From the NCBI GenBank assembly GCA_964563135.1, contig CAZLWV010000003.1, positions 62,001 to 126,000 of the forward strand: a DNA stretch of 64,000 bases. The letters are read 5' to 3'. A model generated the notes under the pieces. It was not told the origin of the DNA and made no database searches. It saw only the letters and a list, made by a program, of their open reading frames with translations. The position numbers and the translations under genes are program-made. Shown here in pieces: positions 48,288-56,625 of the stretch (position 1 is the first letter of the stretch; each line of letters starts with the position of its first letter). This DNA is from JAAYAY01 sp964563135 (GTDB lineage: Bacteria > Planctomycetota > Planctomycetia > Pirellulales > Thermoguttaceae).

Positions 48288-50621
48288 ATGCGTCGCTCAA
48301 CCTTCTACTGGCCACTCATCAGCCTGATCGTCGTAGCCTTCGCTTCCGTGGCTGTTGCCCAACAGTCAGATACGGCGCATCGAGCTACCGGTTCCCCAAC
48401 GCTTTTCGACATCCTTCAATCCCGTCTCAAAGCAGGCGGTCTGACGGCCGAACCGACGACCACGCAGCAGCAGCCGTCGCGCCAACACCAGTCGGCCCAG
48501 CGGCAGCAGATCGCACCAAAACGGGTCGTCCCAAAGGACTCGAGAGTCCTGGTGGAAACCGACATCGATGTGCCCGGCAGCGCTCCGCTGCCCGCCAACT
48601 CGGACGGCGCTCTGCAGTCGGGTGGTTCGGCAACCAGCCGGATTCATCAGCGGCTCTCGGCTTTCCGCGATTCCCAATTCGGATCCCCGGGTTCCACCGC
48701 CAATGACACGCGATTGCAGGCCTCGACGGCACCGGCCGGCGACGCCTTGCGGGCGCCGATCGAGCAGTCGGCTGGTTCTCCTACCCTGGCACCGCCCGAG
48801 GCGGCCGAAGAGCCGCGGATCGTCGGCGATGCGATGCCGGGGGCAGAGGCCCCCAGGCCTCGCCTGGCAACGCCAACGCCCAAGTACGCCACGGAAGCTG
48901 CGCCGCAGGGAACCACAACGGAACGGGCTGCATCTCCACCGGTGGCCGAAGCTGCGCCCCGCACGGCGCCGGCCCGGGACCGGGCAGCCGCAGCCTCGTC
49001 GCAGGTGCTCTTCACGCAGCAGAGTCCGATCCTGAACGTCAAAACCCTGGGGCCAGGGCGGATCGATGTGGGGCGCGAGGCGACCTTCCAAGTGAGCGTC
49101 GAGAACCTCGGCTCCGCTGCGGCGAATGAACTGATCATCACCATCGATCTTCCCCAGTGGGCTGACCTCCTGGGGGCTGAGGTGAGCACGGGGGCAACCA
49201 GTTCCGAGGTGGCTCCCGATGGAACGCGGCTCTTCCGCTGGAAGATCGGTCAACTGGGTGCCAAGGATGTGCAGACGGTGGCCTTGCATTTGGTGGCTCG
49301 GCAGAGCGAGCCGCTGAACCTGACCGTCAACTGGCAGCATGCCCCCGTGGCAAGTGCTGCGAGTATCAGCGTTCTGCATCCCGACCTCAAGCTCAACCTG
49401 GAAGGTCCCGAGGAGGTGCTCTTCGGAAAGAAGCAGACCTATCGGCTGGAACTGGAGAATGCGGGGACCGGTGATGCTCGCGGGGTCACGATCGCCCTGC
49501 TGCCGGTGGGAACCGGCCAGGAAAAACCAGCCGTCCAACCCCTCGGCGACCTGGCCGCCGGCCAGAAGAAGTCCATGGAGGTGGAACTGACCGCCCGAAA
49601 CGAAGGCGATCTGGTGATTCAGGTCGATGCGACCGCCGAGGGGAACATTCGTGCCCATCTGTCCGAAAAGGTCCGAGTGCTTCGCCCCGCGCTGGCCGTT
49701 GAGGTGTCCGCTCCAGAGTTCCAGTTCGTCGGCCAGGAACTGACCTATCGGATCGTGGTGACCAACCCCGGAACCGCCAAAGCCAGCGAGGTGCAGATCC
49801 AGGCCGCCCTGCCCGATTCGGTCAGCCACGTCTCGAGCACGAAGGAAGACATGGTGGATGAGAGCGGCGGTCAGATTCGTTGGGCCATCCAGGAGTTGAA
49901 GCCCCAGGAGAGCCGGACGCTGCTCGTCAAGTGCATGGCCGTTGCCGCCGGGGCGGGGCGGATTGCCGTTTCTTCAAAGGCTCTCGACAACCTGAATGCC
50001 AGTGGGGAAGCGACTGTCCAGATCGATGCCATCGCCGATCTGGCCCTGGAGGTCACCGATCCGGCCGGCCCGGTTGCCGTGGGTACGGAAACGGTGTATC
50101 AACTCAAGGTCGAGAACCGCGGCAGCAAGTCGGCCGATCACGTCGAGATCGTCGCCTACTTCTCCCACGGAATCGAGCCCCTCAGCGCCGAGGGTGGCAA
50201 TTACCAGGTTGGCCCGGGACAGATCGTTTTCGACGCAATCCCGTCGATTGCCGCGGGCCAGGCCAAGACATTTGTTGTCAAGGCCCGGGCCGAATCCACC
50301 GGAAATCATATCATCCGCGCCGAGGTCTTCTGCAAGCCTCTGGGTACTCGGCTTGTCGGGGAAGAAAGCACCTACTTCTTCGGCAAGCGGGTTTCGGAGC
50401 AAATGGAGAAGACGGTACCTCAGCCCAGGATCGCCGAAGAAGGCGTGCTGACAGCCGAGGAGACGCTGCCCCCACGGAGAGCAGCCAGCAGCCGCATCAA
50501 TAAGCTCGCTCGGCATCTTGGCCGGATCGATTCAACCAGCGGCGGAGTCTTGGCTCCGCCGTTTGTTTTGCCGCAACCGACACCTGAGCGAGTCACCCTA
50601 TGTCTCCTCCCAAGATCGTGA
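48288..50621 (+). CDS. Secreted DUF11/CARDB-repeat protein
   Basis: A 777-aa secreted protein of unknown role. ATG 48288 gives the signal peptide FYWPLISLIVVAFASVAVAQ. A low-complexity region (residues ~25-240; Ala-, Pro-, Thr-, Gln-rich) follows, then four copies of a ~95-aa DUF11-like module, each with a strand such as RIDVGREATFQVSVENLGS, ...KKQTYRLELENAG, ...QELTYRIVVTNPG and ...TETVYQLKVENRG. The repeats are typical of planctomycete cell-wall or surface proteins. The last residues overlap the dehydrogenase start by 22 bp. The region 47959-48287 upstream has no supported gene. Confidence 0.83.
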   Translation: MRRSTFYWPLISLIVVAFASVAVAQQSDTAHRATGSPTLFDILQSRLKAGGLTAEPTTTQQQPSRQHQSAQRQQIAPKRVVPKDSRVLVETDIDVPGSAPLPANSDGALQSGGSATSRIHQRLSAFRDSQFGSPGSTANDTRLQASTAPAGDALRAPIEQSAGSPTLAPPEAAEEPRIVGDAMPGAEAPRPRLATPTPKYATEAAPQGTTTERAASPPVAEAAPRTAPARDRAAAASSQVLFTQQSPILNVKTLGPGRIDVGREATFQVSVENLGSAAANELIITIDLPQWADLLGAEVSTGATSSEVAPDGTRLFRWKIGQLGAKDVQTVALHLVARQSEPLNLTVNWQHAPVASAASISVLHPDLKLNLEGPEEVLFGKKQTYRLELENAGTGDARGVTIALLPVGTGQEKPAVQPLGDLAAGQKKSMEVELTARNEGDLVIQVDATAEGNIRAHLSEKVRVLRPALAVEVSAPEFQFVGQELTYRIVVTNPGTAKASEVQIQAALPDSVSHVSSTKEDMVDESGGQIRWAIQELKPQESRTLLVKCMAVAAGAGRIAVSSKALDNLNASGEATVQIDAIADLALEVTDPAGPVAVGTETVYQLKVENRGSKSADHVEIVAYFSHGIEPLSAEGGNYQVGPGQIVFDAIPSIAAGQAKTFVVKARAESTGNHIIRAEVFCKPLGTRLVGEESTYFFGKRVSEQMEKTVPQPRIAEEGVLTAEETLPPRRAASSRINKLARHLGRIDSTSGGVLAPPFVLPQPTPERVTLCLLPRS

Positions 50622-51559
50622 TTCTCGATGGCTATGCCCTCAACCCCGGGGACCTGACCTGGCAGCCTCTTCAGGATCTTGGAGACTGTACGATTTACGA
50701 CCGTACCACTCCCCAAGACGTGGCAGACCGAGTTTGCGATGCTGAGATCGTGCTCACCAACAAGGGGCTCGTGTCTCGCCAGGCGATTGCCGCGGCGAGC
50801 AGGCTTCGCTATGTGGGCGTGATGGCCACCGGCTATAACGTGGCCGACATTGCGGCCGCCACGGAAAGGGGAATCGTGGTGACAAACGTGCCTGCCTACG
50901 GCACAAGTTCGGTGGCTCAATTGGTCTTCGCTCACCTGCTGAACCTGGCTCAAAGGGTAGGCGACCATTCCGCGGCGATTCATGACGGCCGTTGGGCGTC
51001 GGCCAAAGACTGGTGCTACTGGGACAGTCCTCTCGTCGAGTTGGCCGGCCTCACCATGGGCATTGTGGGACTGGGCCGCATCGGCGGAGCGGTGGCCAAC
51101 CTGGCCCATGCCTTTGAAATGAACGTGTTGGCCACGACCGAGCCCCCTGTCCCAACGCCCGATTATGTTCGTCTTGTGGACCGTGATACGCTGTTTCGCG
51201 ATAGCGACGTTGTCAGCCTTCACTGCCCGCTGACGGCCCAGACCGACCGCCTCGTCAACCGCCACAGACTCAGTCAGATGAAACCCTCCGCTTTCCTGAT
51301 CAATACCAGTCGAGGCGGCTTGGTCGACGAGCAGGCCCTCGCCTGGGCCTTGAGCGAAGGGCAAATCGCAGGAGCGGGGCTGGATGTGCTCTGCCAGGAA
51401 CCGCCTCCCGCGGATCATCCCCTCACGTGCCTGAAGAACTGCTTCGTCACACCCCATATTGCCTGGGCCACCGCCAGCTCTCGAAAACGTTTGCTCGACG
51501 CCGTTGCCGATAATGTGGCCGCATTCCTGGCGGGCAAGCCGAAGAACCGGGTCAATTGA
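50600..51559 (+). CDS. D-2-hydroxyacid dehydrogenase (NAD-dependent)
   Basis: Reduces a 2-oxo acid to the D-hydroxy acid, possibly hydroxypyruvate to D-glycerate. NAD site GIVGLGRIGG (about residues 154-163), catalytic Arg in NTSRGGLVDE (about 237), Glu in LDVLCQEPPP (about 266) and His in TPHIAWAT (about 285) are all present. The sequence is closest in pattern to glycerate or hydroxypyruvate reductases, but the substrate cannot be fixed. 319 aa. It begins inside the last 22 bp of the DUF11 gene, so the two are probably translationally coupled although unrelated in function. Confidence 0.9.
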   Translation: MSPPKIVILDGYALNPGDLTWQPLQDLGDCTIYDRTTPQDVADRVCDAEIVLTNKGLVSRQAIAAASRLRYVGVMATGYNVADIAAATERGIVVTNVPAYGTSSVAQLVFAHLLNLAQRVGDHSAAIHDGRWASAKDWCYWDSPLVELAGLTMGIVGLGRIGGAVANLAHAFEMNVLATTEPPVPTPDYVRLVDRDTLFRDSDVVSLHCPLTAQTDRLVNRHRLSQMKPSAFLINTSRGGLVDEQALAWALSEGQIAGAGLDVLCQEPPPADHPLTCLKNCFVTPHIAWATASSRKRLLDAVADNVAAFLAGKPKNRVN

Positions 51560-51670
51560 CAAGCCGGTTTCTCGCACTCTTCCATCGCCTCGGGGAACCC
51601 AGGTGGCATCGACGCCCCCAAAAGTCAGGGGCTCGCCGTCGCGCCATCGCATCCACCCCGCGGGGTCCTG

Positions 51671-51775
51671 AATCAACGGATGCCTGCACGGTCCACGCGC
51701 AAGGGCGACGGGCCGAAGCCCGGCTTTTTCCGATCTCCCCCTCGAGTGGCCATGAGCATTTCCTATGCAGACGTC
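51671..51775 (+). repeat. Dispersed repeat family 1, copy D
   Basis: In the 442-bp space after the dehydrogenase. It shows TGCCTGCACGGTCCACGCG, CAAGGGCGACGGGCCGAAGCC, CGGCTTTTTCCGATCTCCCC and GCCATGAGCATTTCCTATGCAGACGTC. More diverged than B and C. The rest of 51560-52001 shows no gene. Confidence 0.6.
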
Positions 51776-52001
51776 AGTCAACAGACGTCTTGTTGGAGGA
51801 CTCTCTCATGTAAAAATGGGTTGTCTGCACTTGGTGAGATAAACTCTTTCCGGGAGGAGCTCCTGTCCGCCAGCATGTTTGCTGGACTCGAAGTGGCCTT
51901 TCGGCTGGTTCCGGAGTTCCGCTATACTCCCACCCCGTTCGCAGAGGTACGCCTCTGGTTTCCCGCGATCAAACGGCGTCCATCGAGTAGCTCCATCGAA
52001 G

Positions 52002-53108
52002 ATGAAACACTGTCGGTTTGCCACGCTAGTCCTCCTTCTCACCACTACCGGGTGCGGGACGTCCAAATGGACAGATACCGGACGGTCGGCCACCGAACAA
52101 CTGCTCATCACCGACGCGATGGACCGCGCCGTGAGCGATCTGGATTTTCGTGCCCTGGCAGGAAAGACGGTCTGGGTTGATTCGACGGCCATCAAGAAAG
52201 TCACCGACTCCGAATACCTGGTCAGTTGCCTGCGCCAGCACATGCTCGCCAGCGCGTGCATGGTCAAGGACGAGAAGACGCAGGCCGACTATGTCGTGGA
52301 AGTGCGTGCAGGAGCGGTTGGAACCGATCGAAATGATCTTCTTTACGGAGTTCCAGCCGTGAGTATCCCAACCGTCGTGTCGGCTACCGGCGTCCCCTCA
52401 CAGATCCCGGAAATCCCGATCATCAAGAAGACGGATCAACGGGCGATCGTGAAACTCTCCTTGTTCGCCTACAACCAGAAGACGGGCCGGCCGGTCTGGC
52501 AGTCAGGAGCCGTGCCCGAGGAGAGTTCGGCCAAGGCCGTTTGGGTTCTGGGAGCGGGCCCCTTCCAGCGAGGAACGATCTACGACGGAATGGAGTTTGC
52601 CGGCAACAAGCTGGACATACCGCTGGTCGACATATATCACTCGTCGAGTAACTCTGTCTCGGTGGCGGACGAAGCCTTCTTTGTCGAACCGAAGGTATCC
52701 GCCCCTCCAGAGGAGAAGGCCAGAACTGAGGTCGTCGAAGGTGAGAAGAAGCAAGGTAAAGTGAAACCGGAAGGAGAAAAGGACGGGGTACCCGTGGTAC
52801 CGGCCGGCCACAATGAGTCTCCCTCGAAGTCGCCTCCCGGACAGCCGGCGACAGAAGCGTCAGCCGGCCCCTCTGCTTCGCCTGGGCCGTCGGAAGGCTC
52901 GGAATCCCATCGTGCCAGCCCGCCCCCGGCGTCTGCGACGGGGTCTGCCCAGGCCCTGACGATCGATCTAGCGCCCGCTCTGGCCGAACTGGGCAGTGGC
53001 ACCGAGCCCGGCCTCCTGCAGATTCCGTCAGCCGCAGACGCTGGTGCAACTCTGCCGCGACCCGTGTTGCCGCCGCTCTCTCTGCCCAATTCGGCGCTGC
53101 CGGAATAG
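52002..53108 (+). CDS. Secreted hypothetical protein (possible DUF6655 family)
   Basis: A 368-aa protein of unknown function. ATG 52002 gives a hydrophobic start (FATLVLLLTTTGCGTS) with a weak lipobox. A conserved-looking block follows: WTDTGRSATEQLLITDAMDRA, then YVVEVRAGAVGTDRNDLLYGVP, with strands typical of a compact periplasmic domain (residues ~25-215). I associate the TATEQLLI pattern with a planctomycete family I recall as DUF6655; that is unverified. The C-terminal ~140 residues are rich in Pro, Ser, Gly and Glu and probably disordered. It is followed by the LVIVD gene on the same strand. Confidence 0.6.
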   Translation: MKHCRFATLVLLLTTTGCGTSKWTDTGRSATEQLLITDAMDRAVSDLDFRALAGKTVWVDSTAIKKVTDSEYLVSCLRQHMLASACMVKDEKTQADYVVEVRAGAVGTDRNDLLYGVPAVSIPTVVSATGVPSQIPEIPIIKKTDQRAIVKLSLFAYNQKTGRPVWQSGAVPEESSAKAVWVLGAGPFQRGTIYDGMEFAGNKLDIPLVDIYHSSSNSVSVADEAFFVEPKVSAPPEEKARTEVVEGEKKQGKVKPEGEKDGVPVVPAGHNESPSKSPPGQPATEASAGPSASPGPSEGSESHRASPPPASATGSAQALTIDLAPALAELGSGTEPGLLQIPSAADAGATLPRPVLPPLSLPNSALPE

Positions 53109-53257
53109 GCCGGGTCAATGCTCGTCCCCGTGTCGGCGGGACTGTCCCCAGAACGCGGGGCGAGAATTGACAACGGCATCCCACGGAGTTACCGTCGTCG
53201 CTGCGGTCGCCGTTCTGGTCCCACACGCGTCAAACGTCCTGCCCTGGACTGACAAAC

Positions 53258-55408
53258 ATGAAATCAACCCTCTGCTCCCTGTGGTTGATCCTGTCCACCG
53301 TCGCAACTGCCCAGGAAGCGGCGGCGGTAAAGACCCTCCTGGTCAAGTTCGAGAACGAGCTGGTCCCGACTGGCGGGGCGGGGATCGGCCCTTGCATGGA
53401 CGTGGTTCGCGAAGGCCAACTGCTCTACGCCCTGCAGGACCGCAGTCTCATCGTACTTTCCCTGGAAGACCCGGCCCGGCCCAGCGTGGTCGGGAAGCTG
53501 GCGGACGTCGGCAATCTCCGCCAGATCGTGGTCCGCGGCCAGACGGCATTCATCACCGCGCGCGAAGACGGGCTGTTCATGGTCGATGTCTCCGAGCCGG
53601 CCCGACCGCAGGTCATCGCTCGCCACGATACCGTCGAGTTCGCCACGGGTATCGACGTCGAGGACGGTTTTGCGTTCATCGCTTGTCGGGTGTTCGGCGT
53701 GGAGATCGTGGATGTGTCCGACGCAAGAAACCCCAGGCATGTTTCGATCATGCGCGTGGGCGAAGCGCAGTCGTGCGAGGTCTGCGACGGGTATCTTTAT
53801 GTGGGAGCATGGGACGAACGCCGCGTGGCGATCTGCGACGTGCGCAATCCCGCCGCGCCCAGGCAGGTCGCCACTGTGAGACTGGAAGGTCGCGGCGATG
53901 GGATTTGTGTGCGCAACGGAGTCCTCTATGCCGCGATGGGGCACCACAGGCCGGGAGATAACGTGCACATCGAGAGCCCCGGATACGGATGGGGCAACGG
54001 CATGGAAATCTACGACGTCTCCGATCCCGCCCGGCCCAAGCCTCTGTCGCGAGTGAAGTTCGACTGGCGCTACTACTACGGCTGGCCGGACACCTGGCGC
54101 GTGAGACTCTCTTACCCGTACGCCTATCTTTATCACACGCACAACGGCGTGTTCGTCTTCGACGTTTCCGATCCCAGAAACCCCAAGGAAATGGCGCAGA
54201 TCCGCATCCCGCTCTATCCGGGCCACAAAGGTTTCCGTAAGCTGAGCATGCAATCCAGAAACGGACTGCGGCTACCGGTTCTGCCGTTTGACCCTACGAA
54301 GAAGACCTACAGCCCGGTCTGCGGCCTGGCCGCCGCAGACGGGTATCTGTATTTCACGGGCCTGTTCACGGATCTGCACGTGTTCCAGGACAAGAGCCTC
54401 GCCAAAGCGGAGACGAACAAGGAGCGGCAAGGCGCGACGCCGCTGAAAGCCGCAGGCGACTTCTATCAGGCGGATCTTAAGAGCATGCAGAAGGCATTCG
54501 GGACCTTCGCAACGGACGTCCAGCACTATCGTCCCGGCGCCCGGGCCCAGGTTTACGCAGCGGTGGAACGGGGCGGACTGATCTACGCCGCATGCGGCAT
54601 GGCGGGGATCCATGTCCTGGACAAAGACCTCCATCTGCTGGCCATGTATCCCACGCGCGGATTCGCCATGGATGTTCAGCTCGCCGGGGGCAAACTGTAC
54701 GCGACGGAGAACGCCAGCGGATTGGGCTGCTACCAGATGGACGGCCCCAGGCTGAAACTGGCCGCCACGTATGTCTCCAAGTCGGCAGTCAAGCAGGTTC
54801 GCATCTCGCCGGACGATCGCTTCGCCGTGGTCCACGCAGGCGGCGTCACCTACGAGATCCTTGATGTCTCCGAGGAGGCGAAGCCTCGCCTCGTCCGGAC
54901 CGAGCGCGGCTGGGGCGGACTCATCTATTCTCGGCAACTGTGCAACGGATTCATCGACGGCAGGTATATTTGCGGAACCTGGTGCGCCGGACGCACGTTC
55001 ATGCTCGACCTCGGCGGGAAAGAGCCGAAGCCCCTCTCGGACGTCCTGGGCACCCTGCCGGACATGCACAGGGGCGCGTATTGCCCCTGCGGTCCGTACG
55101 CCCTCCTGACCCGGGACGGCGGTTACTCGTTCTACAAGCCGGGCTACGAAGGAGAATACGAGAAACTGCCGCTCTACAGGATCCAGGGCCGCCCCGGCTT
55201 CTTCGGCAAGCCCACCTGCCAGGGGAACGTTCTGGCTGCGTGCAATCGCATTGACGGCGACGTCACGCTGGTCGATGTCTCGAAGCTGACAGAGCCCAAA
55301 GAGATCGGTCGGTTCAAACTGTCCGGAAATGCCGACTGTGCGTTCGTCGGTGATGATTCGATCCTGATTCCGGCCGGATACCAGGGACTGTTCCGCCTGG
55401 CACGGTAG
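53258..55408 (+). CDS. Secreted LVIVD-repeat beta-propeller protein
   Basis: A 716-aa secreted protein of unknown ligand. ATG 53258 gives a signal peptide (KSTLCSLWLILSTVATAQ). LVIVD repeats are clear: LFMVDVSEPARPQV, VEIVDVSDARNPRHV, VAICDVRNPAAPRQV, MEIYDVSDPARPKPL, VFVFDVSDPRNPKEM, and a later ITLVDVSKLTEPKEI-like unit, so a seven- or eight-bladed propeller is likely. The family is extracellular and often in planctomycetes and other environmental bacteria. No enzyme site is evident. It follows the preceding gene by 149 bp. The 476 bp after its stop (55409-55884) shows no gene. Confidence 0.85.
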   Translation: MKSTLCSLWLILSTVATAQEAAAVKTLLVKFENELVPTGGAGIGPCMDVVREGQLLYALQDRSLIVLSLEDPARPSVVGKLADVGNLRQIVVRGQTAFITAREDGLFMVDVSEPARPQVIARHDTVEFATGIDVEDGFAFIACRVFGVEIVDVSDARNPRHVSIMRVGEAQSCEVCDGYLYVGAWDERRVAICDVRNPAAPRQVATVRLEGRGDGICVRNGVLYAAMGHHRPGDNVHIESPGYGWGNGMEIYDVSDPARPKPLSRVKFDWRYYYGWPDTWRVRLSYPYAYLYHTHNGVFVFDVSDPRNPKEMAQIRIPLYPGHKGFRKLSMQSRNGLRLPVLPFDPTKKTYSPVCGLAAADGYLYFTGLFTDLHVFQDKSLAKAETNKERQGATPLKAAGDFYQADLKSMQKAFGTFATDVQHYRPGARAQVYAAVERGGLIYAACGMAGIHVLDKDLHLLAMYPTRGFAMDVQLAGGKLYATENASGLGCYQMDGPRLKLAATYVSKSAVKQVRISPDDRFAVVHAGGVTYEILDVSEEAKPRLVRTERGWGGLIYSRQLCNGFIDGRYICGTWCAGRTFMLDLGGKEPKPLSDVLGTLPDMHRGAYCPCGPYALLTRDGGYSFYKPGYEGEYEKLPLYRIQGRPGFFGKPTCQGNVLAACNRIDGDVTLVDVSKLTEPKEIGRFKLSGNADCAFVGDDSILIPAGYQGLFRLAR

Positions 55409-55884
55409 GTTCAGAGGAGCGGGCACACTCCATGCCGGCTGTGATGTCCGCCGCCGTCAGCGGATCGCACGCTGCCTTGGCAATGCACTTGCGTGAAGGG
55501 CTCTCGAACTCACGGACAGGTTCTGTCTGGAAACCGGTCTCAAGCCGCGAGCAGCCCAGGAACCGGCAACTCCGCAGGCCCGGTCGTTGTAAGATGGTAA
55601 AAACGACAGATCGCCCGTACGGTCACCTGCTCGATCACAACTCCTTGGTAGACAGCTACTTGCGACTGGGGCCTCGAATTCACTGAGCGGTTTGGCATGG
55701 GAAATGCCCTCTTCCTGACGCATCGAAGGACATCCGGCTTGGGCCGGCCGCCTGTCCGACAATCGAGTCGGCGTCGAAGGGCAAATCGACGTCGTTTCCC
55801 ATCAGAGAACAGGAGCATTGGCGAGGACGGTGCGCGCCGGCGCACGCGATGCCGCCAATGTTCCGGGCAGAAAAGGAGTTCGAT

Positions 55885-56217
55885 ATGTTGGTGCTTTCGA
55901 GAAAGATGGATGAGCAGATTGTGATCGGCGATGGAATCCGCATCACCGTGCTGAGTGTCAAGGGGGATCGAGTCAAGCTCGGGATCCAGGCAGCCGACAA
56001 CTTTCGCATCATGCGGGGCGAATTGCTCGACACGCTGGCCCGTCCCGCGCGAGAGCCGGCTGTGGAAGACCCCCAAAGAATCGCCGACCCGACTGCCGGT
56101 CTTGTCCAGGGCCAACAGTCCGACGACATCACGCCTTCTGGAACGATCGGCAGTCGCATTGGACCCGGACGGCCGGATCTGCGGCCGGCCTGGCTGACGA
56201 TCTGCTGCTGCTCATGA
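55885..56217 (+). CDS. csrA: Carbon storage regulator CsrA with C-terminal extension
   Basis: Post-transcriptional RNA-binding regulator acting at GGA sites near ribosome-binding sites. AAAAGGAG ends seven bases before ATG 55885. The core MLVLSRKMDEQIVIGDGIRI, TVLSVKGDRVKLGI and RIMRGELL matches the family, with Leu4 and Arg44 in place. Residues after about 55 form a ~55-aa tail (Pro/Asp/Gly-rich, ending in CCCS) with no family match, while CsrA is usually 60-75 aa. Either a real extension or run-on into non-coding sequence after a lost stop. Confidence 0.87.
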   Translation: MLVLSRKMDEQIVIGDGIRITVLSVKGDRVKLGIQAADNFRIMRGELLDTLARPAREPAVEDPQRIADPTAGLVQGQQSDDITPSGTIGSRIGPGRPDLRPAWLTICCCS

Positions 56218-56267
56218 CCGGCCGGGTAACCACTCCACAATGCGCTGGGCATGACTCGAGAAACCGA

Positions 56268-56471
56268 CTACAGACTGTTGTCCATGACCAGCCTCGCAAA
56301 ATGCTCGAACGAACGGTCGTAGGTTCTTTCGGCAGAAGCGGGAAAACAGCAACCTGGCAGTTGCCGTGATCGCAGGTGATACTGCAGGCACTGGCAGCAG
56401 TAGCCTTTTCGTGAGCAGCCGTCATAGGTGCAGTTGCAGAATTCGAGATTCCTCTTCTTCTGGCACTCCAT
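56268..56471 (-). CDS. DUF6485 family small Cys-rich protein
   Basis: A 67-aa soluble protein. ATG 56471 begins MECQKKRNLEFCNCTYDGCSRKGYCCQCL (positions 1-29) and continues YHLRSRQLPGCCFPASAERTYDRS. The pattern CNCTY...C...KGxCCxCLxYH...LPGC(C)FP...ERTYDRS is that of the DUF6485 family. Nine or more Cys and His could bind a metal, probably zinc; that is inference. No neighbour suggests its role. It is convergent with csrA. A longer in-frame start upstream gives Arg-rich unlikely sequence. Confidence 0.82.
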   Translation of the reverse strand: MECQKKRNLEFCNCTYDGCSRKGYCCQCLQYHLRSRQLPGCCFPASAERTYDRSFEHFARLVMDNSL

Positions 56472-56625
56472 GCTTGATCCTCGTACCAGTACGCATCGCA
56501 GCCGAGGGCGAAGAATCGCTCTCGGCAGTTGTTGTCCTTGGCCGGCTCGGGACCGGGCGCACTTCTCAGCCCGCAATCCCCAGTCGTTCGCCGCTCGCCG
56601 CTCGCGGGTCGATGCCCGGGCCGGA

